DNA of 64,000 nt from Peptococcaceae bacterium BICA1-7. GTDB taxonomy: Bacteria > Bacillota > Desulfotomaculia > Desulfotomaculales > Desulfocucumaceae. The stretch is from the NCBI GenBank assembly GCA_000802095.1, contig JUEB01000009.1, positions 62,001 to 126,000 of the forward strand, written 5' to 3'. The notes under the pieces were generated by a model that worked only from the letters and a program-made list of their open reading frames with translations, was not told the origin of the DNA and made no database searches. Below, in pieces: positions 7,530 through 14,419 of this stretch. The translations under genes were made by a program, and so were the position numbers. The stretch's first letter is position 1. Each line of letters opens with the position of its first letter.

Positions 7530-8786
7530 TTATTTTTTGTCGTCAACATCTTCGTTTTTCATCCCTGCCCGTTTCAGCTGGTACTCGTTTGATATGATCA
7601 CATCGATGTAGTTAAGGCTCATATTCCGAACATGGCCTCCCTTATATGGCGGGTACCCGAACAACTCAAGCAACTCATTATTGGTTAGGGCCCCCCGGTT
7701 ACCCAGGATGTCTGCAACCGCTATTTTGTTTTTGACGTTGGTGAACAGGAGTTTCTGAGGATAAAAAACTATCTCATTCCCTACATCAAGTTCTCGTGGG
7801 GAGAATATTGTCTTTGAAAAGGCCTGACCCAAACTGATGAGTATGGGTTCCAGGGTTTTCTCGTAAAACGCCTGATACTGCTCGTCCGTGTAATCCCCGG
7901 ACAGGATAGGCACTGACACCCCGTAGTAATTCAGTACCTTGTTTTGCAGGAACTCCAAAGTGTCTTTGTCGAGAAGCTTTGGGTCGATCTTGACAGGAAT
8001 AAATTCGCCCTTCAGGTCCATGGGTAATAGCGCAGATGTTCCAGACTCTAATGCAGCCTCAAACCTTGTTCTCTCCTCATCTTGCTTTTCACCGCTCAGC
8101 AAAGTATTTATTTTCAAAACTCCACGGACTGCTAAGCTGGTTCTTACGGCTTTGTCCAATCCCTGGAGAACCGTATCATTGATTGCGAGCACCTTAAGCA
8201 AGGCTGCGTTGTCCGGCTGGCCGTTCATCCCGCCGCCCATGATGTCGTTCATGCTGAATTTTTTCCGAAGATGAATAATATCTGCATAGGCCAGCGTGAA
8301 GCTATTGCCGTTAGTAAACCTCAAATCGACGAATAACTTCCCCGCGTCATCCTGAAGAAAAGTGACCTGCGTCGGATTCAGCGGATAAAACGCCGTGTAA
8401 TTCCGGGTGGTATTGCCCCGGGCGTCCTCCACCAACTCATACATGGGGTAGATAAAAGCGTTATAGTTCATGTACAGCAGCCAGATAACTTTTTCGATAA
8501 AGTCCCGGGTGGTCATGAGCTCATTGGGCGCAAATTTAAACAGCCGGTTAAGGCTGCCTTTCACGTTTACCTGCATATCGTTGGGGCCTGTTCTAATGTG
8601 CTTCGGCTGGAGTTTTGAGCATTCCGTTGCTATGACATCAATACACATCTGGACCACATCAGAGGCGTATATATTGGCCCCGAACTGGCTAAATATCGGG
8701 CTATACCCGTCCATAAACCTGACATGCTGCAGCCCTTTATTTCCCTTCGCCGAGAACATGTTTTTAAAATAATCAAGCAGAGCCAC
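7530..8786 (-). CDS. portal protein (HK97 family)
   Basis: A 418-residue portal protein. It has the typical start (LLDYFKNMFSAKGNKGLQHV), VVQMCIDVIATECSKLQPK, NRLFKFAPNELMTTRDFIEK, LYMNYNAFIYPMYE, and the later LNYYGVSVPILSGDYTDEQYQAFYEKTLEPI followed by a helical crown region. The dodecameric portal sits at one capsid vertex, is the channel for DNA packaging and binds terminase. The start is GTG at 8786. It follows the large terminase gene after a 4-base gap. Confidence 0.94.
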   Translation of the reverse strand: MALLDYFKNMFSAKGNKGLQHVRFMDGYSPIFSQFGANIYASDVVQMCIDVIATECSKLQPKHIRTGPNDMQVNVKGSLNRLFKFAPNELMTTRDFIEKVIWLLYMNYNAFIYPMYELVEDARGNTTRNYTAFYPLNPTQVTFLQDDAGKLFVDLRFTNGNSFTLAYADIIHLRKKFSMNDIMGGGMNGQPDNAALLKVLAINDTVLQGLDKAVRTSLAVRGVLKINTLLSGEKQDEERTRFEAALESGTSALLPMDLKGEFIPVKIDPKLLDKDTLEFLQNKVLNYYGVSVPILSGDYTDEQYQAFYEKTLEPILISLGQAFSKTIFSPRELDVGNEIVFYPQKLLFTNVKNKIAVADILGNRGALTNNELLELFGYPPYKGGHVRNMSLNYIDVIISNEYQLKRAGMKNEDVDDKK

Positions 8787-8790
8787 CTCA

Positions 8791-10545
8791 TCACCTCACA
8801 ATCTCCAGATATTCAGTCCTGTATCGCATGTAAATGCAATACAGGATTATCAGCGTCACAGCCCCGTCAATTCGTCTGTTCTTAAGGTCATTCACCTTAA
8901 CCGGCATAATAAGCCCCAGGTTATCAATTTTCATGGCTGTATTGCCAAGGCACCAGCGGTCAATCGGGTTATTGTTATAGTTAATTAGCTTGCTTTTGAG
9001 GTCGGCCTCAACCAACTTCATGGGATTGGACAGCGTATTTTTATCCATGGCCACTCTCTCGGTGTCAAAGCCAATATCCTCCATCTCTTTAATCCAGTAT
9101 TTGGCGTTCCAGTTGTCATATCCAGTCTTAAATACCTTGATACCGTATTGTTTATAAAGACTTACAAACCATGCTGTTATCAGGCTGTAATCGTTTTCAT
9201 TGCCCTTACATACCTCTATCAGGCCTTCCCGGGCCCACTCCAGGTAATTTTTCTTGTCCTCTTTCTCACCCTGTTCTATCTTGGTTTCCGGGATGAAGTA
9301 TTTCGTGAGTATATATTTCTTGGGGTTCCCCGGGCGCATGATTAAAACCTTAGCATTGGCCAGGTCAGTTGTTTCTGACAGGTCAACGGCCCCCAGTCCT
9401 ATGCATCCCCGGAACTCTTCCAGGTTGTATGTTTCCTCGTTGATGTACTCATGTTCCAGAAGCCAGGCCTCTGAATTGTTTTGCTTGACATTAAAGTCCT
9501 TGGCCAGCACAAAGGCCCGGGTCGCTTTACTGGTCTTGGCCTCCTCCACCATCCCCCGAAGGAAGCTCCACTTTTTTATAGTCCCGAGGCCCGGGTTGCT
9601 CTTAACCCACGTTTTTTCATCCTGCCATATTTCTGTCTCACTGTCTTGGGTGTATAGCCAGATTCGCCAGCGTGTGCGATCCAGTTCACCGTCAAGTACC
9701 TGCCGAGCTTCCTTTAGCCTGCCGTCAAGGTAGCCGTCATTGACGAATCCCTCGGTTGAAAGTTCAAAATAAAGCGGCTCGTCTTGGGTGGATAGTGCCT
9801 GGCGTATTGGCATGATGGACGTGTTATCCTTTAACTCATGCCCTTCATCCACAGCACCGACGCCAATGTTTTTACCCTCTTTTGCACCGGTCTTGGCTGA
9901 TATTTTGCGAATGTTGCCCTTATTGCGATATGAAAATTTCCCTTTTTTCTTTGGCTTCTTGGGGTTGCCAAAGTATATGCCTTTGATGTTCTTGCGGGTG
10001 ACCCTTTCTAGCGCCGGTGATTCTTCCCGCATTGCATTTATGGCATCAAACATTAACCCAGCCTGATCGTAATCATTGCTGGAACATAGTATTTTTAAGC
10101 CCATCGGGCCGCAGAAGAATTCAGCCAAGCATAAAGCTGAAACAAGTGGGGTTTTCCCGTTTTTCCTGCCCACTAAAAAAAGAACATCTTGAACAAGTCT
10201 TACCCATCGCTTAAGTTCTTCGTCGAATATAAAGAATATGTAAATAGACTCGATAAACGCTTTTTGAAATAATTCCAAAATAAAAGGCTTCCCAGCATAG
10301 GGAGCCTCTGAGTGTTTGCATTTAGTTTCGATGAACTTGATTCGCTTGTGGGCAGGCTCTAAGTCTATCTGTATGGCCGGATCGCTGAACTGCTCTATTA
10401 TGATATCAAGTTCCTGTATTATCTCTCGGCCAACTACTATTTCACCGGACTTGCACTTGTGTATATGCTCTAAGAGAAAAGAATGTGTACCATTATGATT
10501 AAAACCGTTTATGACGTTGTATGGATAGTCTTTTCCGATACTCAT
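8791..10545 (-). CDS. terL: terminase large subunit
   Basis: A 584-residue packaging motor. The ATPase domain shows Walker A-like VGRKNGKTPLVSAL (about residue 145), then GLKILCSSNDYDQAGLMFDA and Walker B-like GVGAVDEGHE. The nuclease domain shows the acidic motif GLGAVDLSETTDLANAKV and a further conserved YDNWNAKYW. It cleaves concatemeric DNA and pumps it into the prohead through the portal. The start codon overlaps the small-terminase stop (ATGA), so they are coupled. Confidence 0.95.
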   Translation of the reverse strand: MSIGKDYPYNVINGFNHNGTHSFLLEHIHKCKSGEIVVGREIIQELDIIIEQFSDPAIQIDLEPAHKRIKFIETKCKHSEAPYAGKPFILELFQKAFIESIYIFFIFDEELKRWVRLVQDVLFLVGRKNGKTPLVSALCLAEFFCGPMGLKILCSSNDYDQAGLMFDAINAMREESPALERVTRKNIKGIYFGNPKKPKKKGKFSYRNKGNIRKISAKTGAKEGKNIGVGAVDEGHELKDNTSIMPIRQALSTQDEPLYFELSTEGFVNDGYLDGRLKEARQVLDGELDRTRWRIWLYTQDSETEIWQDEKTWVKSNPGLGTIKKWSFLRGMVEEAKTSKATRAFVLAKDFNVKQNNSEAWLLEHEYINEETYNLEEFRGCIGLGAVDLSETTDLANAKVLIMRPGNPKKYILTKYFIPETKIEQGEKEDKKNYLEWAREGLIEVCKGNENDYSLITAWFVSLYKQYGIKVFKTGYDNWNAKYWIKEMEDIGFDTERVAMDKNTLSNPMKLVEADLKSKLINYNNNPIDRWCLGNTAMKIDNLGLIMPVKVNDLKNRRIDGAVTLIILYCIYMRYRTEYLEIVR

Positions 10546-10868
10546 TCAAACTCACTCAGTTCATCCTCTTCCTCAATGCCACTCTTATTTAACACGCCGT
10601 TCAGGGTCTTTATTACAACAGCGTAACTGTTGACGTTTTTCAGGTAATGCTTGGCCGCCTCGATGGGTTTTTGTATCTCTGGGTGCTGAGGGTGAACCTT
10701 AACCATGCCGGTTACAGCAATGGACTGCCGCAGGACAAAATTCTCCGCCTTCAAAAAAGCGGCATCCTCAATGAGTCCCTGGACCAGTTTCCTTTTTGCC
10801 GGCTCGACATCCTCAAATATCTCGGTCAGTTTTTCCAGTTCTTTCTGGTAAACTTCAGCTTTTGACAT
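10542..10868 (-). CDS. terminase small subunit (P27-like)
   Basis: A 108-residue helical, acidic protein ending DELSEFE, encoded immediately upstream of and overlapping terL. The segments FEDVEPAKRKLVQGLIEDAAF, LRQSIAVTGMVKVHPQHPEI and AAKHYLKNVNSYAVVIKTL match the P27-type small terminase layout. It would recognise the packaging site and regulate TerL. The HNH gene upstream is the usual neighbour in HK97-type packaging modules. Confidence 0.85.
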   Translation of the reverse strand: MSKAEVYQKELEKLTEIFEDVEPAKRKLVQGLIEDAAFLKAENFVLRQSIAVTGMVKVHPQHPEIQKPIEAAKHYLKNVNSYAVVIKTLNGVLNKSGIEEEDELSEFE

Positions 10869-10972
10869 GTTTCTGAAAACCTCCAGCGAATTTCAAAATT
10901 TTCAGTGTGTATGAAAGATAGGCCCACCTACCGGTCTTGTAAAGTTGATCAATTTTTTTTTAATGGGGGGGG

Positions 10973-11659
10973 CTATGCTACTGTGTATGCCGCAAACCAC
11001 TTCTCGATATAACCCCGCCACTCGTCTTGCCTGCATCGCCGGTCCTCGTCCACCTCAAGACGTCTCAAGCATTCATCTTTGCTCACATCACAGAATATCA
11101 GCTCGGCTCCCAGGTCATCGGCCAGCTTATCTCTCTTGTACCTATCGGCATACCCACCGATTACCCATGCGCTGTGCCACTTGCCATACCTGGTCTTGAT
11201 ATTATCGATAAGCAGGTTGTGTATGCCTCTGACATTACTGAAGAGGTTATCAGGTTTGTCGTAACTCGGCAGCAGCGACACCGCCTGATACAGTCTATCC
11301 ATATCCACCACCAGATCCCCGCGCCCTGCATACTCCTGCACATATGCCACCTTCCCCGATAGCGGCGCACCAAAGACAATGTACACACCTTTACTTGGCT
11401 TATAGCCAAACCTGTTATGTACCTTGTTATGACACTCGTGGCACACTATCAGAACATTAGCCGGGTTAAGCGATATCGATGTGTCCTGTACGTTCTCAGG
11501 TGTAAGTTCTATCTTGTGGTGTACCGTAATGTCTTTAACCTTAAGAACCAATTCATGGCAACACTCACACTTCAAGCCTCTCTCGGCTATTATCAGAAGC
11601 CTAAACGCCTGCCAAGCATAACTTGCATAGAATGATTTCAGGATAGAGTATTTAGCCAT
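10973..11659 (-). CDS. HNH endonuclease fused to a P-loop kinase-like domain
   Basis: A 228-residue protein with two parts. Residues 1-88 are an HNH nuclease: CECCHELV, VHHKIELTPEN, NPANVLIVCHECHNKVHNRF, with four zinc cysteines and the HH/N/H core. Residues about 93-228 form a P-loop fold: IVFGAPLSGKVAYVQ is a relaxed Walker A, VVDMDRLYQA follows, and an Arg-rich lid (DECLRRLEVDEDRRCRQDEW) resembles small kinases. HNH proteins next to terminase assist DNA packaging cleavage in HK97-like phages. The kinase-like part might process DNA ends; that is an inference. Confidence 0.85.
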   Translation of the reverse strand: MAKYSILKSFYASYAWQAFRLLIIAERGLKCECCHELVLKVKDITVHHKIELTPENVQDTSISLNPANVLIVCHECHNKVHNRFGYKPSKGVYIVFGAPLSGKVAYVQEYAGRGDLVVDMDRLYQAVSLLPSYDKPDNLFSNVRGIHNLLIDNIKTRYGKWHSAWVIGGYADRYKRDKLADDLGAELIFCDVSKDECLRRLEVDEDRRCRQDEWRGYIEKWFAAYTVA

Positions 11660-11660
11660 A

Positions 11661-11984
11661 CTACCACAAATCCTTTTGATCAGGGTACAAGCCTTTTAAT
11701 CTGAAAAACTCCTTCATGGCCGCTACATTTCCACGTTTACATTGATTTATTAAAGCCCTCCATACTTCAGGAAGTTCCCCATCGGTATATTGGCTAAGTT
11801 GTTCGTTTATATAATCTATATACCTTTTATCTTTCATCCATCTATAAAAGGTTTTCCTGGAAACATCGACCTCTTTCATTTTTTCGGTTTTAGTTCTCCT
11901 GTCGTCAGGGTTTAGAAGGAGATCGGCCAGTGTTATTTGCTTTTGGTTTGGCCTCCATTTTGTTTCTTTTTGTTTCCTTCCCAA
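11661..11984 (-). CDS. small HTH DNA-binding protein (phage phBC6A51-type)
   Basis: Proposed start TTG at 11984, about 107 residues, beginning after the WRPNQKQITLADLLLNPDDR region; a longer frame exists. It contains MKEVDVSRKTFYRWMKDKRY, a helix-turn-helix of the type that reads 'resolve, kink, recognise', then EQLSQYTDGELPEVWRALIN and AMKEFFRLKGLYPDQ. Such HTH proteins sit in front of phage terminase genes and may be alternative small terminases. It overlaps the metallopeptidase gene by 80 bases. Confidence 0.65.
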   Translation of the reverse strand: MGRKQKETKWRPNQKQITLADLLLNPDDRRTKTEKMKEVDVSRKTFYRWMKDKRYIDYINEQLSQYTDGELPEVWRALINQCKRGNVAAMKEFFRLKGLYPDQKDLW

Positions 11985-12549
11985 TATCACCACCAGCCAA
12001 TATATCAGGTACTTCCTGATTAAATCCATTCCAGTCAAAACCAAACCTACGTAGAATGTCTTTAAAGTCCTCTACGTCGTGGTTCTCAATCCTTAAACCT
12101 TTTTCACCTATGCCAATATGCCTCAGTTCATGTAGCATAAGTATCTTCTTTTGGTTCTCGGTCATGTGATAGATGTTAGGCTCATAAAAGGTTATTATAA
12201 AGTCAAAAGGAAGGTAAGCGGTATATGTGCCCCTAACCTTCCTGCAATCTGCATTAACCTGTTTGCCTTTATCCCGCTTTGCCTCATAGCTTCTAACGTA
12301 GCCGACTTTTATATCGCCATCACGTATAATCCACAACTCTGGCATTGCAGCTATTACTTTCTCTCCTAGCTCCCTCAAATCTTCAGCTACTTCATAGTCC
12401 ACCAAGTTTAAATCTTTCCTGAGATTTTTTATTAGGCTCGCCTTTTCTTCTGCCCTTGCTTCAGTGTATAACCTAGTCAAGGCGTTTAGAGCTTGACAAG
12501 GAAGCTCGCAATTCCTTCCACACCTGTGGCAAATTAAATTCTCAGCCAT
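11905..12549 (-). CDS. phage putative metallopeptidase (HELRH motif)
   Basis: Start chosen at ATG 12549 (MAENLICHRCGRNCELPCQA), preceded by AGGTGG. It is 214 residues with an N-terminal CxxC-type zinc knuckle, a central DUF-type alpha/beta region, and the zincin motif MLHELRHIGIG near residue 155. The family (phage putative metallopeptidase) is common next to terminase genes; its substrate is unknown. It is the first gene after two terminators, so it likely heads the late transcript. Confidence 0.8.
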   Translation of the reverse strand: MAENLICHRCGRNCELPCQALNALTRLYTEARAEEKASLIKNLRKDLNLVDYEVAEDLRELGEKVIAAMPELWIIRDGDIKVGYVRSYEAKRDKGKQVNADCRKVRGTYTAYLPFDFIITFYEPNIYHMTENQKKILMLHELRHIGIGEKGLRIENHDVEDFKDILRRFGFDWNGFNQEVPDILAGGDIGKETKRNKMEAKPKANNTGRSPSKP

Positions 12550-12627
12550 TGCACCACCTGAAATCTCTCTGTTAAGAGCCCGAAGGCTCCCCGGATGCCC
12601 TTTTGGGTTGACCCCGGCGAATAAATA

Positions 12628-12660
12628 AAGACGGTTCAAGCCGCCCGGGCTAACCGTCTT
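12628..12660 (-). terminator. hairpin terminator, second of a tandem pair
   Basis: A 9-bp perfect inverted repeat, AAGACGGTT and AACCGTCTT, with an internal GCC/GGC pairing. On the minus strand it is followed by CTTTATTTATT. Together with the stem at 12,678-12,706 it ends the transcript from the early region. Confidence 0.65.
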
Positions 12661-12677
12661 CAGTACATCCTTAAACG

Positions 12678-12706
12678 AAAAACCGCCCTGTTTAGAAGGC
12701 GGCTCT
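12678..12706 (-). terminator. Rho-independent terminator after the late regulator
   Basis: On the minus strand AGCCGCC...GGGCGG is followed directly by TTTTTCG. It lies about 100 bases beyond the stop codon of the ArpU-like gene. It is the first of two tandem terminators between early and late genes. Confidence 0.75.
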
Positions 12707-12810
12707 TAAGTGTTTTCCGGACATTCGATTTTACGGTACCAGTTTACCACCTTTTTATTTGCATGTAAAATGCAACTTTTTTGCAAGGTATTTGCAGACC
12801 CTGAAACCCT

Positions 12811-13344
12811 TTATATATCTAGTCTCAGCCCGTCTACACCAAACAATAATATGCTCAATTCACGTACCATTTCATTCTTCCAGCGGCGTACTGAATCCGT
12901 GCTACAGTTTAATTCATGAGCTACTGCCTCAATTAGTTCTCCCCAGGCGATATCCCGCCGGGCCCTATCCAAATACAGGCAGTAGATAACCTCATACTTT
13001 TCTGGCTGCCCCTTACTTGCCTGCTTAAGCCTCAGGATGTTAAGGCAGGTATCTATCTGGGTAATCATTATCAGCGTTCTGACCCGGCTGCGCTTGATTG
13101 CCTTGATGATAACATCATCTACATCCAGTTCTTCCAGGTCCTCCACGCTTATGATGTCAGACACCTTATCTTTTGCGTTCTCGTAATGGTCCAATAGACT
13201 TAGGTATTTTTTGAGAAGTAGCTCAGTGTTATGATACCTGGTTCTGCGGATTTGCTGCCGCTCCTCGTCTTTGAACTCTTTCAAGGCCTCTGCCGCTGCA
13301 GCTTTTGCTATGTCGTATGTCTTAGCGGTATTTTTCTTTCTCAT
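12811..13344 (-). CDS. ArpU/RinA-like late gene transcriptional regulator
   Basis: A 177-residue protein. The first half is charged and helical. The C-terminal half has YEVIYCLYLDRARRDIAWGE and AHELNCSTDSVRRWKNEMVRELSILLFG, a sigma-factor-region-4-like helix-turn-helix typical of phage ArpU/RinA regulators. The place is typical too: last gene before the terminase/late operon, followed by terminators. It probably activates the late promoter between 12,550 and 12,630. It overlaps the upstream gene by 4 bases. Confidence 0.75.
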   Translation of the reverse strand: MRKKNTAKTYDIAKAAAAEALKEFKDEERQQIRRTRYHNTELLLKKYLSLLDHYENAKDKVSDIISVEDLEELDVDDVIIKAIKRSRVRTLIMITQIDTCLNILRLKQASKGQPEKYEVIYCLYLDRARRDIAWGELIEAVAHELNCSTDSVRRWKNEMVRELSILLFGVDGLRLDI

Positions 13345-13568
13345 ACGGGCACCCCCAGTTTCTGCCTTATATTCTCCGGTATGTTTCGCCCTTCCCAGAA
13401 TTTATGCTTTAGCTTTGGCCTAAAATAACAGCACCAGCTGCCTTCCCGCTTTTTGCACAAACACCCGTAATTCTTGATTTGTTTATGGCTTAAATACCAA
13501 AGGTGATATTTACATAGTCCTACCTGCCTGGACCTCTTAGGTCTGGAGTACGGTACCCTCCTCGCCAC
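13341..13568 (-). CDS. small basic Cys-containing phage protein, unknown
   Basis: Start chosen at GTG 13568, 8 bases after GGAGG; an upstream GTG at 13577 is too close to that site. It is about 75 residues, very basic, with Cys residues in GLCKYHLWYL, GCLCKKREGSWCC. It may bind nucleic acid through zinc. No family recognised. It overlaps the ArpU-like gene by 4 bases. Confidence 0.55.
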   Translation of the reverse strand: MARRVPYSRPKRSRQVGLCKYHLWYLSHKQIKNYGCLCKKREGSWCCYFRPKLKHKFWEGRNIPENIRQKLGVPV

Positions 13569-13599
13569 CTTAACCACCTCCGTGTGGCCTTTTAGTTAA

Positions 13600-13998
13600 T
13601 CATCGTAAGTTTTGAATGGCTATATAAATCCCCGGTATATCAGCCCAGAACTTCTCCGTCACTTCACTGGCCACCAGTGCATCGTCAGTCCAGTATCCCA
13701 GGCCAGTCATAACATCCTTGAGCAGCTTTTGCAGGTTATCAGTATCTGGTTTGGTGGCCTTATACTCGCCATTCTGGTGTTTACCTTTGACCGGAAAACA
13801 CCACTTCACCACCAGCTGCACTGCAGTCATATATTTTTTAGCCGGTACGTGCTTGGCCAAGTGGGCCTGCAGTTTTGCTCGGGCTGCCTTTAATTCCGGC
13901 GGGTCATAGAATACAGGTTTACCATCCTTGCAGGTTACTTCGTGCTCCTGGTGAGTGATGGTCGGCGGTCGCATCGGCAGGAAGAATTCAGTCCGCAT
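13600..13998 (-). CDS. RusA-family Holliday junction resolvase
   Basis: Start chosen at ATG 13998 (MRTEFFLPMRPPTITHQEHE), 132 residues, close to the RusA norm of about 120-140. The catalytic signature KPDTDNLQKLLKDVM and LGYWTDDALVASEVTEKFW carries the conserved acidic residues (D-x-D-N-x-x-K and DD). It resolves branched recombination intermediates before packaging. It lies just downstream of the putative replication origin. Confidence 0.93.
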   Translation of the reverse strand: MRTEFFLPMRPPTITHQEHEVTCKDGKPVFYDPPELKAARAKLQAHLAKHVPAKKYMTAVQLVVKWCFPVKGKHQNGEYKATKPDTDNLQKLLKDVMTGLGYWTDDALVASEVTEKFWADIPGIYIAIQNLR

Positions 13999-14052
13999 AG
14001 TTTCACGTCCCACTTTTTACGTTTTTGTTTTTAACCTCTCGTGTTTGCCCTA

Positions 14053-14123
14053 GTCACTGGATGGATAGGGGAGGTAGTCGTCGTGCGCAGCTTAACGCAC
14101 GACTACGTACCCCCATCAGTGAC
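14053..14123. repeat. long imperfect hairpin next to the iteron array
   Basis: The left arm starts GTCACTGGATGG (14053) and the right arm ends CCATCAGTGAC (14123). Inner pairs are GGGG/CCCC and GTAGTCG...GTGCG with CGCACGACTAC, around the loop CAGCTTAA. The whole is a 71-base near-palindrome with small bulges. It has no T-run in either direction, so it is not an ordinary terminator. It adjoins the repeat array and may be part of a replication origin. Confidence 0.75.
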
Positions 14124-14163
14124 CAGCGCGTGAGTGCTGCAGAAATAAGGAATTATAGGATAG

Positions 14164-14405
14164 TGTTTTCTGCAACCAAATTAGCACTCTGCTGCAAAAT
14201 ACATGTTTTCTGTTTTCTGCAACGTGCAGAAAACGTGATTTATGTTTTTTGCAACCATGGTATCTGTGAGCTTTTGAGGTGTATTGCAAAAAACGCTTTT
14301 CATGTTTTATGCAACCAAATGTTTCTTAGTGTAGAATTGCAGATTTACGTTTTCTGCAATCAGTTACTACTTTGCAAGATTGCATGAATTACGTTTTTTG
14401 CAACC
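14164..14405. repeat. iteron-like array, consensus YGTTTTHTGCAACC; putative phage replication origin
   Basis: Six direct copies of a 14-base motif start at 14164, 14211, 14243, 14303, 14348 and 14392: TGTTTTCTGCAACC, TGTTTTCTGCAACG, TGTTTTTTGCAACC, TGTTTTATGCAACC, CGTTTTCTGCAATC, CGTTTTTTGCAACC. Two inverted copies lie at 14225-14235 and 14284-14295. The copy at 14211 and its inverted partner form a perfect 10-bp inverted repeat around ACG. This is the only 400-base gene-free stretch in the replication region. It lies between the primase-helicase stop and RusA, fitting an origin or a multi-site operator. Confidence 0.8.
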
Positions 14406-14419
14406 ATCCGAAAACTTTA

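Noticed and set aside
14025-14387. Plus-strand frame with repeated VFCN-type units
   Set aside because: The repeats come from the DNA iterons; there is no ribosome binding site and the strand is against the operon.
14164-14405. CRISPR-like array
   Set aside because: Repeats are only 14 bases, some inverted, spacing 32-60 bases, no cas genes.
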